DNA of 64,000 nucleotides from Lysinibacillus cavernae (lineage in GTDB: Bacteria > Bacillota > Bacilli > Bacillales_A > Planococcaceae). Below are positions 33,979 to 42,243 of this stretch, one piece after another. Every line of letters begins with the position of its first letter. Positions within the stretch are counted from its first letter, which is position 1. The DNA lies in assembly GCF_009724685.1 (NCBI RefSeq), contig NZ_WMEF01000002.1:310001-374000 (forward strand), in the 5' to 3' direction. Made by a program: the position numbers and the translations under genes. The notes beneath the pieces were generated by a model. The model worked only from the letters and a program-made list of their open reading frames with translations, was not told the origin of the DNA and made no database searches.

Positions 33979-34404
33979 ATGTTAACAAGCCAACAAATAC
34001 AAGAAATTTTGCCACACCGTTATCCATTTCTTTTAGTGGATCGCATTATGGAATTAGAGGAAGGGAAGCGAGCAGTAGGACTGAAAAATGTGACCATCAA
34101 TGAGGAGTTCTTTAATGGTCATTTTCCTCAATATCCTGTGATGCCAGGTGTACTTATTGTTGAAGCGTTGGCGCAAGTCAGTGCAGTCATTATGCTGACA
34201 AAGGAAGGTAATGAAGGGAAATTGGGTTTGTTAGCGGGGATTGATCATTGTCGTTTTAAAAAGCAAGTAAAGCCTGGTGACCAACTACGTCTTGAGGTTG
34301 ACATCACACGTGTAAAAGGCGCAATCGGTAAAGGTAGGGGCATTGCTACGGTGGATGGAGAAATCGTGTGTGAAACGGACCTTGTTTTTGCATTTGGCAA
34401 TTAA
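33979..34404 (+). CDS. fabZ: 3-hydroxyacyl-ACP dehydratase FabZ
   Basis: 141 residues, hot-dog fold. Dehydrates 3-hydroxyacyl-ACP in fatty-acid elongation. The N-terminal [11 protein letters not shown], the catalytic His in [21 protein letters not shown] with its glutamate, and [14 protein letters not shown] are typical. TGGAGG is upstream. It stands alone rather than in a fab cluster, as in other Bacilli. Confidence 0.95.
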   Translation: MLTSQQIQEILPHRYPFLLVDRIMELEEGKRAVGLKNVTINEEFFNGHFPQYPVMPGVLIVEALAQVSAVIMLTKEGNEGKLGLLAGIDHCRFKKQVKPGDQLRLEVDITRVKGAIGKGRGIATVDGEIVCETDLVFAFGN

Positions 34405-34454
34405 AAAATTAAGTGCCACTGAATTTATGAAGTTTCACCATACGTAAATGACTT

Positions 34455-34468
34455 GTGCTGGAAAGCAC
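34455..34468 (+). other. Small GGAA-loop hairpin
   Basis: GTGCT-GGAA-AGCAC, five base pairs with a GNRA-type loop, in the spacer between fabZ and the deacetylase gene. No T tract; role unclear. Confidence 0.3.
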
Positions 34469-34623
34469 GCCTGATGAATCATTAGCCGCTCCGTGCATCA
34501 TCATTTAAATAACTTATTCAAGATTATATAAAACAATTTTAATGGATTAATGCGAAACGTAAGCATTTTTTTATGAAAACCTCAAATAATAAAGTACGAA
34601 AAATTATTTGGGGACGTGAAAAT

Positions 34624-35370
34624 GTGAAAAAATTTTTACTGTTTTTACTACCACTTTGTTTGATCACGGTGTCATTATTTTATGTCAAAGTGAGTTCTTC
34701 TGAAAATAAAGGAAGAAAGTATTATGAAGAAGCGGGGCAAATTCTTTGGGAAATCAAAACAACTGAAAAAATCATTGCATTGACCTTCGATGATGGCCCA
34801 CATCGTACGTATACGGCAGATGTTCTTGATGTATTGGAAGAACATCATGCCAAAGCCACTTTTTTTATTGTTGGTCAAAATGCAGAAAAAAATCCTGAAC
34901 TGATTTCTAGAATGTATGAAGAGGGGCATGAATTAGCTAATCATACATTTACACACCCATTTAAAACAAATGTACCCAAGCTAATGAAAGAAATTCAACA
35001 AACAGATGAAGTGATTGCAGGTATTACCGGCTATCAGCCAACATTATTTCGCCCAGTAGAAGGACAATATACTGATGCAATGATTGATGCGATAGCGAAA
35101 GAAGGTTATAAAGTGGTCATGTGGTCCTGGCATTTGGATACGCTTGATTGGAAGAACCCTGGAGTCTCTCGCATCGTTAGTACGGTACTAAAAGGTGTGA
35201 AGGCAGGCAATATTGTGTTGTTTCATGATGGTGGAGGGAATCGAGCGCAAACCGTGAAGGCACTTGAACAAATTCTGCCTGAGCTTGAAAAACAGGGCTA
35301 CCAGTTTGTGACTGTTTCTGAATTAATGGAAGTACAAAGGACCAATAAAAAAATGGAAAAAAAACAGTAG
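34624..35370 (+). CDS. Polysaccharide deacetylase (NodB homology domain)
   Basis: About 248 residues: N-terminal membrane anchor (KFLLFLLPLCLITVSLFYVKV) and a NodB domain outside the membrane. Motif 1 TFDDGPH provides the catalytic and metal aspartates, motif 2 HTFTHP the metal histidines, motif 3 RPVEGQYTD (usually RPPYG) and the final LFHDGG histidine. Probably deacetylates peptidoglycan N-acetyl groups. A GTG at 34624 with TTGGGGA nine bases upstream is preferred to the ATG at 34573, which lacks a site. Confidence 0.92.
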   Translation: MKKFLLFLLPLCLITVSLFYVKVSSSENKGRKYYEEAGQILWEIKTTEKIIALTFDDGPHRTYTADVLDVLEEHHAKATFFIVGQNAEKNPELISRMYEEGHELANHTFTHPFKTNVPKLMKEIQQTDEVIAGITGYQPTLFRPVEGQYTDAMIDAIAKEGYKVVMWSWHLDTLDWKNPGVSRIVSTVLKGVKAGNIVLFHDGGGNRAQTVKALEQILPELEKQGYQFVTVSELMEVQRTNKKMEKKQ

Positions 35371-35400
35371 TGTTGAAATCCTTCTTTCAACACTACTCTT
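35366..35400. terminator. Bidirectional terminator
   Basis: Perfect 13-bp arms AGTAGTGTTGAAA (35366-35378) and TTTCAACACTACT (35385-35397), flanked on the minus side by an A8 run, thus T8 for the opposite gene. Confidence 0.85.
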
Positions 35401-35410
35401 TATGTAAAGG

Positions 35411-35686
35411 TCATTTTAACATTTTTCTAATGTGTTTTAGTTCGGCAATCAAATAATCTATTTGCTTCTGCATTTGATCCATTTTTTTAACCGTTTGAAT
35501 ATCATCACCATTATTATTTTGAGAAGAATCATTATTTGCATTTACAAGTGCTTCTAGGGCAAGACCAGCTGCGATGGTTTGTAAGCCATCCCCTAGTGTT
35601 GAAATGGCTGTGCCAATATAGGATAACTTAGCCGCATAAATTTCTATGGAATCATTACTTTGATTTGGTTTATTATTTCTCCCCAT
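35411..35686 (-). CDS. Small hypothetical protein with C-terminal coiled coil
   Basis: 91 residues: polar Asn-rich start, a hydrophobic middle (AAKLSYIGTAISTLGDGLQTIAAGLA, residues about 18-44), an Asn-rich linker and a C-terminal amphipathic helix (KKMDQMQKQIDYLIAELK). AAGGAGGAAG precedes the ATG. The pattern occurs in other spore formers, but I do not know the function. Confidence 0.7.
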   Translation of the reverse strand: MGRNNKPNQSNDSIEIYAAKLSYIGTAISTLGDGLQTIAAGLALEALVNANNDSSQNNNGDDIQTVKKMDQMQKQIDYLIAELKHIRKMLK

Positions 35687-35830
35687 TTTTCTTCCTCCTT
35701 ACAGTTGTCATTACTTGCATCATATGCGTGAACAAGTGAAAAGGGGATTAATGTTTCTCATAGAGCTATTTGATTGCGTTATGAGAAATGGTAAAATTAA
35801 CAGAACAAACATTTATTGGGGGAAGTGCCA

Positions 35831-36598
35831 TTGTCACATGTAGAGCTTGTTGAAATGAATGGTGAATTGTTAGAGGGGATAGGCAGTTACTGTCTACGAA
35901 GCAAAAAGAATTCAGAGGGGTATCAAAACAAAAATAAATGGCTCAATCAACAGTTTGAAAAAGGCTTACAATACATACAGTTACTCGAAAACCATAAACA
36001 AGTAGGCTTTATTGAGTATACGGACGCGGAATACTCTTCAAGGGTCGTGTATGCTGATGGCTATGTTGTTATTCATTGCCTATGGGTAAGTGTTGTAGGC
36101 AATGGCTATGGGACACGATTATTGGCTAAGTGTCTTGAGGATGCAAAAATGCGTGGTAAAAAAGGCGTGGTGGTCATTACGAATGACAAAACATCTTGGA
36201 CACCAAGCAAGGATTTATTTTTACATCACCAATTTCAACTCATTGCAACGGCCCCATATGATTTTGAATTATTAGTTTATCCATTTAGTGAAGATGTTGA
36301 TTTACCATACTTTCCTGAAAATTGGCAAGAACGATTGGTGAACTTTAAAAACGTAACGATTTTACGGTCTTTTCAATGTCCATATGTGGAAGTTGCGACT
36401 GAGAACATTCTAGTGGCTGCTACTAAACTAGGTATATCAGTAGATGTGATTGACATTCAAAATAGAGAAGAGCTGATGGAAAAATCACCGACGCCATATG
36501 GCATTTTTTCATTCGTTTATAAAGGACAACTGATTTCTTTCCACCGCCTAACCGTTCATTCGGTCTATAAAAGGCTTCAAAAACTAACGAATAGTTGA
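35831..36598 (+). CDS. GNAT acetyltransferase with YoaP-like C-terminal domain
   Basis: 255 residues: GNAT domain (about 1-150, with WVSVVGNGYGTRLLAKCLEDA as acetyl-CoA motif) followed by a thioredoxin-like YoaP domain (about 160-250; LRSFQCPYVEVATENI keeps one cysteine of the usual pair). The layout matches Bacillus YoaP. Acceptor unknown. GGGGGAAG sits five bases before a TTG at 35831; the TTG at 35816 would overlap that site. Confidence 0.85.
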   Translation: MSHVELVEMNGELLEGIGSYCLRSKKNSEGYQNKNKWLNQQFEKGLQYIQLLENHKQVGFIEYTDAEYSSRVVYADGYVVIHCLWVSVVGNGYGTRLLAKCLEDAKMRGKKGVVVITNDKTSWTPSKDLFLHHQFQLIATAPYDFELLVYPFSEDVDLPYFPENWQERLVNFKNVTILRSFQCPYVEVATENILVAATKLGISVDVIDIQNREELMEKSPTPYGIFSFVYKGQLISFHRLTVHSVYKRLQKLTNS

Positions 36599-36931
36599 TA
36601 ATTGCGTGCAACTTTTTTGGTCACTTGTACGTTATAATCTTATAGCATTTCTATGATTCTTTGAGTTTTTTGTTGACTGCGACTAGGAAATGAGTAAAAT
36701 TAAAAGGCAGTACCATTATCTACCTTACTTAGCCCAACCAATGACCAGTCTATGGCTGAGAATAGGATAGGTGAATAGGTGCTAAGATGCTAGATAGGAT
36801 GAAGCATGATAGGACAATGTCTGTCATGAAATTTGGACAGTCTTTTTCTTTTCGTCTTCTATATAACCTGTTAAGATGGTAGTAGTGTGACAACAAGTTA
36901 GTTAGTGTATATGAGAGTGGTGACAATCAAG
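36599..36931 (+). other. Long leader region before the CtpB-like gene
   Basis: About 330 bases without a gene. CTGTC (about 36825) and GACAG (36836-36840) followed by TCTTTTTC form a terminator-like hairpin about 80 bases before the protease start. No riboswitch that I recognise. Confidence 0.35.
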
Positions 36932-38446
36932 ATGGATGAACAGAAAAAAGAAAGTACAGAACAGCAGCAAGAACCGAATACAACTGAAATAAAGCCGGCA
37001 GGGCAATTTATACAACTGAAACCGTTTAAATTTATCATGCTAATGTTCTTTACAATTCTTATTACGGCTGGTTTAACGATTTTTGCGTTAACATTTGGTG
37101 ATAAGAAGGTAGTGGAAGTGAAAGTTCCGATTGAACGTGCGGAATTTACAAAATTATATGAAGCATTTGATTTACTGAAAAATAACTATTACCAAGATAT
37201 TGATGATGAAAAAGTAGTCGATGGTGCCATTAATGGGATGTTCGATGCTTTAGGAGATCCGTACTCTGATTTTATGGTGAAGGAAGAAGCAGATCAATTT
37301 AATTCTGGCTTATCTTCTAGTTTCCAAGGAATTGGTGCAGAAATCCAAGAACGTAATGGCTATATTACAGTTGTGTCACCTATCAAAAATTCTCCTGCTG
37401 AAAAGGCAGGCTTATTACCAAAAGATATCATCTTAACGGTTGATGGGAAAAGCATTCAAGGCTTAAGTGCAACGGAAGCGGTCGCGCTTATTCGTGGGGA
37501 AAAAGGAACACCAGTGAAGTTAACGGTGAAACGTGGAGAAAACACGGAGCCTATTCAAATGACGATTGTTCGTGATGATATCCCAGTGGAAACTGTTTAT
37601 GGCGAGATGCTTGATGGCAATATCGCCCATATTCAAATTACATCGTTTAGTGAACAAACGACGCAAGAGCTTGAAAAAATCCTTGCTGAGTACGAAGGTA
37701 AAGGAATGAAGGGCATTGTTTTAGATTTACGTCAAAATCCTGGTGGCTACTTAACGGCTGCAGTAGATATTTCTAATTTATTTGTGCCAGAAGGTAAAGC
37801 GATTGTTCAGGTACAAGAAAAAGAAAAAGAGCCAGAAATTACAAATGCCATTGCAGGTAAAAAATATAACCTACCGATTACAGTGCTTGTCGATAGTGGT
37901 AGTGCTTCTGCCTCTGAAATTTTAGCAGGTGCATTAAAAGAATCTGTAGGTGCCAAAGTTATAGGTGAAACATCATTCGGTAAAGGAACTGTCCAAAATG
38001 TGACACCATTAAAAGATGGCTCTAATCTGAAATTTACAACAGGTAAATGGTTAACGCCGAATGGCAACTGGATAAATGAAAAAGGTATTGAGCCTGATGT
38101 CAAAGTTGCTTATCCATCGTATGCCTCTTTACCATATTTAAATGCCTCATTAGAAATGAAGGCAGGCTTACAATCTGACTCTGTGAAAGCAGCAGAGGAA
38201 ATGCTCCAAGTACTAGGGTATGAGCCTGGTGAAATTGACGGTATTTTTGATGAAAATACAGAGCGTGCTGTAGAAAAACTACAAGCAGCGAATAATCTTG
38301 AAGAGACAGGTATTTTAACAGGCAATACAACGTACGCATTAATGGATGCTTTACGTGCAAAAATGAAAGCGGATGATCCTCAGTTATTAAAAGCGAAAGA
38401 GGTCCTTTTAGGGACAGCTGAAAAAACAGAGCAATCAACAAACTAA
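36932..38446 (+). CDS. S41-family C-terminal processing protease (CtpB-like) with peptidoglycan-binding domain
   Basis: 504 residues: cytoplasmic polar tail, one membrane segment (about 30-53), an N-terminal dimer helix region, a PDZ domain (about 105-190), the S41 protease core, and a C-terminal PG-binding-1 domain (about 415-490). The catalytic Ser326 lies in GSASASE and Lys351 in FGKGT, 25 residues apart as in Bacillus CtpB. CtpB cleaves SpoIVFA in the sigma-K checkpoint; CtpA is a vegetative paralogue, and the sequence alone does not separate them. The start at 36932 is chosen from similarity; ribosome-site evidence is weak. Confidence 0.93.
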   Translation: MDEQKKESTEQQQEPNTTEIKPAGQFIQLKPFKFIMLMFFTILITAGLTIFALTFGDKKVVEVKVPIERAEFTKLYEAFDLLKNNYYQDIDDEKVVDGAINGMFDALGDPYSDFMVKEEADQFNSGLSSSFQGIGAEIQERNGYITVVSPIKNSPAEKAGLLPKDIILTVDGKSIQGLSATEAVALIRGEKGTPVKLTVKRGENTEPIQMTIVRDDIPVETVYGEMLDGNIAHIQITSFSEQTTQELEKILAEYEGKGMKGIVLDLRQNPGGYLTAAVDISNLFVPEGKAIVQVQEKEKEPEITNAIAGKKYNLPITVLVDSGSASASEILAGALKESVGAKVIGETSFGKGTVQNVTPLKDGSNLKFTTGKWLTPNGNWINEKGIEPDVKVAYPSYASLPYLNASLEMKAGLQSDSVKAAEEMLQVLGYEPGEIDGIFDENTERAVEKLQAANNLEETGILTGNTTYALMDALRAKMKADDPQLLKAKEVLLGTAEKTEQSTN

Positions 38447-38452
38447 CAGTGT

Positions 38453-38497
38453 AGCTGTCGCAGCAGTCGTCTTTCACGGCATCTGCGACAGCTTTTA
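38453..38497 (+). terminator. Intrinsic terminator after the protease gene
   Basis: AGCTGTCGCAG (38453-38463) pairs perfectly with CTGCGACAGCT (38483-38493), followed by TTTT. It also precedes the CobW-type gene by 20 bases and could attenuate it. Confidence 0.8.
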
Positions 38498-38516
38498 TTA
38501 TGGGAGGAAAACGAAA

Positions 38517-39419
38517 ATGAAGGATGTTTACCTATTTAGTGGCTTTTTAGGGAGTGGCAAAACATCGATGCTCACAGATGTCATTCGCCAACTAAAAGAA
38601 AAGAATTTAAAACCTGCAGTCATTATGAATGAGCTTGGCAAACTGCCATTTGACTCACAAGCAGTGGAGAAAGACATTCCTCTTAAGGAGATGCTAGAGG
38701 GTTGTATTTGCTGTTCAGGTGCTGAAAAAACAGAGGCGCAAATTCAATCTCTTCTATTAGATAGTGATTTTGATGTGCTAATTATAGAAACAACAGGTGC
38801 TGCACATCCTGTAGAAGCTTTGGATGCTGTTTATTCTCCACTTTTTGCCGATAAGCTAAATATCAAAGGTATTGTAACCGTGGCAGATTCAAAGCTCTGG
38901 CTCCACCGTGATACGTTAACACCACAAATACGCTCTTTATTTATGGAGCAAATCCGCCATGCGCACTTATTACTAGCAAATAAAACAGATTTATTAACAG
39001 AGGCGGAGCAAGGGCAAGTGGTCTATGAACTCCAAGGCTTAAACCCACATGCTTTTATATTGCAAACAACAAATGGGCGAGTACCGCTAAGCTTATTAGA
39101 GGATTTAAAGGCAACAGCACAAGTAGATAAGGCAGACATAGTCAAAGCACCTATAGCCTCTATGCAACTTGGCTCACGCTTAGTAGCATTCACGGATATG
39201 GCATTTACACAGGAGCAGTTTGAAGATTGGGTTCGCACATTGCCTGAAACCGTCTATCGTATGAAAGGCTATGTGCCGATAGAGGGTGTAAAAAATCCCA
39301 TGCTGTTCCAATATGCATATGGAATGGTGCAATGGCTACCTGAATTTATTAAAATGCCAGCTAAGCTTGTCATCATCGGTGAAAATGTAAGTTCTTTACC
39401 TGTCATTGGGATAGAATGA
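38517..39419 (+). CDS. CobW/COG0523-family GTP-dependent metallochaperone
   Basis: 300 residues. Walker A GFLGSGKTS at residues 9-17, the metal-binding GCICC motif (Cys63, Cys65, Cys66), NKTD for guanine specificity, and a short CobW C-terminal domain. Members deliver zinc, cobalt or other metals to client proteins. At 300 residues it is shorter than YciC/ZagA. I see no Zur box in the 70 bases upstream. GGGAGG precedes the ATG. Confidence 0.9.
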   Translation: MKDVYLFSGFLGSGKTSMLTDVIRQLKEKNLKPAVIMNELGKLPFDSQAVEKDIPLKEMLEGCICCSGAEKTEAQIQSLLLDSDFDVLIIETTGAAHPVEALDAVYSPLFADKLNIKGIVTVADSKLWLHRDTLTPQIRSLFMEQIRHAHLLLANKTDLLTEAEQGQVVYELQGLNPHAFILQTTNGRVPLSLLEDLKATAQVDKADIVKAPIASMQLGSRLVAFTDMAFTQEQFEDWVRTLPETVYRMKGYVPIEGVKNPMLFQYAYGMVQWLPEFIKMPAKLVIIGENVSSLPVIGIE

Positions 39420-39429
39420 ATAAAATGTA

Positions 39430-39485
39430 AACCTGCGAATTTTTGCACATCTAGACAGTGTGGAGATTTACGCAGGTTTTTTTAT
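39430..39485 (+). terminator. Intrinsic terminator of the CobW-type gene
   Basis: AACCTGCG (39430-39437) pairs with CGCAGGTT (39471-39478), with T7 following; inner bases can pair further (CACA/TGTG). Confidence 0.8.
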
Positions 39486-39490
39486 TTTTA

Positions 39491-39529
39491 TGTAAATGAA
39501 TTGTAACGCCCTTGTAACATAACTGTAAT
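39491..39529 (+). promoter_or_regulatory. Four phased WalR-type half-sites
   Basis: TGTAAA (39491-39496), TGTAAC (39502-39507), TGTAAC (39513-39518) and TGTAAT (39524-39529), each separated by exactly five bases. The WalR (YycF) operator consensus is TGTWAH-N5-TGTWAH, so all four half-sites and all three gaps fit. The only downstream gene in that orientation is the CAP-domain secreted protein. Confidence 0.75.
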
Positions 39530-39863
39530 ATTGAAAACGCAATAATCACACGACACTAGGTATCTCTTGGCCTAGCCAGTAATCGAAGGAAAGAAAATAG
39601 CATGTGAATCTAATGAATAAAACATACAATTTTTATTCATTTTAGGTCCATAATTACGAAACTATTTGCTAGTTTAGGAGGGGTGTCAACCCTCTTTCAA
39701 ACGTAAGTATTTCATAGATTGGAGAAACTTAGTAAAAAATAGTGCGAAAAAAACGCGGTTTTCCGCGGATTTCTTTCTTCGTTGGGGTAGTTAGAAGATG
39801 TTGGTAAAATTTTAAGGAAAATTGTCCTTTACGATAAGTGGCATAGAAGGAGGAATTGCAAAC
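39530..39863 (+). other. Structured 5' leader of the CAP-protein gene
   Basis: About 330 bases with three hairpins: AATGAATAAAA (39612-39622) with TTTTATTCATT (39631-39641); GAGGG (39678-39682) with CCCTC (39690-39694) inside GTTT/AAAC; CGCGG-TTTT-CCGCG (39754-39767) followed by a T/C-rich tract. The last looks like an attenuator. It does not match a riboswitch class that I can recall. Confidence 0.5.
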
Positions 39864-40553
39864 ATGAAAAAAACACTAACTGCAATTTGTGCAACATTTC
39901 TTTTAGCAGCTCCAATTCAAATAGCTTCCGCTGCTTCCAATACAACAGAAGGGAATTCAGTACAGCAATCAACGAACTGTAAAGTTTATTATTATAAATG
40001 GTCAAACAACAACCATCAATGGAATATTAAATTCCCACAGGCATCTACACCATCTAAAGAGACGCCTACAACAAATAATAATACACAAACAAAACCAAAT
40101 ACTAATCAACCATCACAAAATCAAAAGCCAGCAACAAAACCATCTACATCTACACCATCAACAACAACTTCAGATGTAAACGCATTTGAACAAGAGGTAG
40201 TGAAATTAACAAACGCTGAGCGAACAAAAGCTGGTTTATCACCGCTACAAACAGATGCGAAATTAATGGCTGCAGCGCGTGAAAAATCACAAGATATGCA
40301 AACTAACAACTATTTCTCACATACAAGCCCAACATTCGGTTCACCATTTGATCGTATGAAAGCTTTAGGCATCACGTATAAAGGTGCAGGAGAAAACATT
40401 GCCAAAGGTCAACGTTCACCACAAGAAGTAGTACAAGCGTGGATGGATTCACCAGGTCACCGTGCGAACATTTTAAACGGTAAATTTACGCATATCGGTG
40501 TGGGTTACGTGAAATCAGGTAACTACTGGACTCAACAATTTATTCAAAAATAA
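39864..40553 (+). CDS. Secreted CAP (SCP/YkwD-like) domain protein
   Basis: 229 residues: signal peptide (cleavage near ASA-ASN), a short Cys-containing segment, a Thr/Pro/Asn-rich linker (about 60-105) and a C-terminal CAP domain (about 108-229) with QEVVKLTNAERTKAGLSPL, SHTSPTFGSPFDRMKALG, GENIAKGQRSPQEVVQAWMDS and GHRANILNGKFTHIGVGY. YkwD-type proteins are exported in spore formers, with unclear enzymatic role. AAGGAGG before the ATG at 39864 decides the start. Upstream WalR-type sites suggest co-regulation with wall hydrolases. Confidence 0.93.
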   Translation: MKKTLTAICATFLLAAPIQIASAASNTTEGNSVQQSTNCKVYYYKWSNNNHQWNIKFPQASTPSKETPTTNNNTQTKPNTNQPSQNQKPATKPSTSTPSTTTSDVNAFEQEVVKLTNAERTKAGLSPLQTDAKLMAAAREKSQDMQTNNYFSHTSPTFGSPFDRMKALGITYKGAGENIAKGQRSPQEVVQAWMDSPGHRANILNGKFTHIGVGYVKSGNYWTQQFIQK

Positions 40554-40568
40554 TATGGTTTGAACAGA

Positions 40569-40613
40569 AGATGCCCTATCAGTTTTAAAAGACTGATAGG
40601 GCATCTTTTTTTA
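40569..40613 (+). terminator. Intrinsic terminator of the CAP-protein gene
   Basis: AGATGCCCTATCAGT (40569-40583) pairs with ACTGATAGGGCATCT (40592-40606), with T7 after it. Confidence 0.92.
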
Positions 40614-40692
40614 TTGAACAGATTGGGAAAAGAGGCGTTAGTAGTCCATTTGCGATGTATGAGGATATCGAAGCTAATTAAAAAATAACCCT

Positions 40693-40736
40693 CACCAAGA
40701 TGCCTGTTTTTTTCCTTAAGGGCATCTTTTTTCATG
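40693..40736 (+). terminator. Second terminator-like hairpin with the same outer stem
   Basis: AAGATGCC (from about 40697) pairs with GGCATCTT and is followed by TTTTTTC. The outer stem AGATGCC/GGCATCT is the same as in the hairpin at 40569, which suggests duplication. Confidence 0.6.
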
Positions 40737-40809
40737 TCTTTGAATCCTTCAGTGGTGGCGTTTGAAATCATTCAAAAATGCTTATACTCTCCAATAGAGG
40801 AGGCGTTTT

Positions 40810-42243
40810 ATGGATAAAGTGGAATATATGATGAAAAGCCTGCAAAAAGCATTCTACCATTCATCTGATTTGACAGTCAGACAGGTAGATTGGCATGAAG
40901 GAAACACGGCTATTTTATGCTTTTACGCTTCTCTTGTTGATGCTAAGGAAGTACAAAAAGTATTAGATACGATTTATGCACGTTTAGATACAGATAAACC
41001 TTTTTGGAGTGAAACATTAATTACGACACTAGAAAATTTAGCTTTGCCCCAAGCGATTGAGCGAGTATGTCAGGGGGAAACCGTCGTGATTCTGCCTGAA
41101 ACTAGGAAAATGCTGACGCTGACCATTGTCAATGAAGTACGTCGTAATCTCGAAGAGCCAATGAATGAACATATTCTTCGTGGCTCACATGAAGGCCTCA
41201 TTGAAAGGGCGGACACCAATTTAGCGTTGATACGAAAGCGGGTGAACAATCCCGCGCTTGTTGTGAAATCTTTTTTAATTGGCCAACAAACCAAAACAAA
41301 AGCTTATTATCTCTACATGGATGGGGTGATTCAGCAGGAGACTTTGCAAGAGATGGAAAAACGGATTGCGGCTATAAATATCGACTATTTTTATAGTATT
41401 GGTCAATTAAGTGATGCGTTAGAGGATTCCGTACTATCCCCATTTCCACAATTATTAAATACAGAGCATCCTGATCGAGTGGTAGCCAATTTAGTGGAGG
41501 GCAAAGTCGTGGTCATGACAAATATTTCACCTTCTGCCTTGATTGGACCAGTTACGTTTTTCTCCTTCTATCAAACACCAGATGATTATAATGGGCGGGT
41601 TGTAGTCGGTTCCTTTTACAAAATTGTTCGTTTACTGTCGTTTATAACGGCTGTTTTTTTACCAGCTTTTTATATTGCTGTAATTAGCTTTCACTTTGAG
41701 GTACTGCCTTTGGAATTAAGTAATCAAGTGAAAAATGATGTCAATAATATTCCCTATCGTCCACTTATTGAAGCCCTTATTCTTGAAATTATAATGGAGC
41801 TCATTCGAGAATCAAGTATTCGTTTGCCGCAATCGGTAGGGCAGACAATTGGAATCGTAGGAGGATTAGTCATAGGGGATGCTATTGTTAGTGCGGGATT
41901 AGTATCGAATCTAATGGTGATTGTTGTTGCCTTAACAGCTATTTCAAGCTATGTCGTCCCATCCGTCGAATTGAATAGTACCATCCGCATGCTACGTTTT
42001 CCTTTTATGGTACTTGCCTCTTTATTTGGTTTTTTAGGGATTGTTGTGGGGGTTATTATTTTACTCATTCATCTTATCAGTTTAACGTCATTAAAACAGC
42101 CGTATTTTTCACCCATCATACCTTTTCAACCTAAAGCGGTTTATAAAATTTTTTTACGTTGGCCATTTATAAAACCAACAGTTCAGGTCACTTCCTTTCA
42201 ACTACCTAAAGATGAACATGCAAAAAATGAGGATACACCATGA
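40810..42243 (+). CDS. GerA-family spore germination receptor, subunit A
   Basis: 477 residues. Cytoplasmic N-terminal region of about 240 residues, then five to six membrane segments and a short C-terminal tail, the standard GerAA/GerKA layout. Typical GerA core: DRVVANLVEGKVVVMTNIS, FYKIVRLLSFITAVFLPAFYIA, IRESSIRLPQSVGQTIGIVGGLVIGDAIV (segment at about 337-367). The subunit sits in the spore inner membrane and forms a germinant-gated channel with B and C. AGAGGAGG upstream; the stop overlaps the next ATG (ATGA). Which germinant it senses cannot be read. Confidence 0.95.
   Translation: MDKVEYMMKSLQKAFYHSSDLTVRQVDWHEGNTAILCFYASLVDAKEVQKVLDTIYARLDTDKPFWSETLITTLENLALPQAIERVCQGETVVILPETRKMLTLTIVNEVRRNLEEPMNEHILRGSHEGLIERADTNLALIRKRVNNPALVVKSFLIGQQTKTKAYYLYMDGVIQQETLQEMEKRIAAINIDYFYSIGQLSDALEDSVLSPFPQLLNTEHPDRVVANLVEGKVVVMTNISPSALIGPVTFFSFYQTPDDYNGRVVVGSFYKIVRLLSFITAVFLPAFYIAVISFHFEVLPLELSNQVKNDVNNIPYRPLIEALILEIIMELIRESSIRLPQSVGQTIGIVGGLVIGDAIVSAGLVSNLMVIVVALTAISSYVVPSVELNSTIRMLRFPFMVLASLFGFLGIVVGVIILLIHLISLTSLKQPYFSPIIPFQPKAVYKIFLRWPFIKPTVQVTSFQLPKDEHAKNEDTP

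Noticed and set aside
39530-39863. Cyclic-di-AMP (ydaO) riboswitch before the CAP-protein gene
   Set aside because: The conserved ydaO blocks that I can recall are not present, although the leader is structured and the gene type would fit.
40544-40771. 75-codon minus-strand ORF after the CAP-protein gene, with a transposase-like look at its start (NATTEGF)
   Set aside because: It runs through two terminator hairpins, has no ribosome site, and the rest shows no transposase similarity.
40770-40809. Sigma-G promoter before the germination operon
   Set aside because: An AT-rich TTATACT is present but the -35 and spacing do not fit well enough to call, although sigma-G control is expected for this family.
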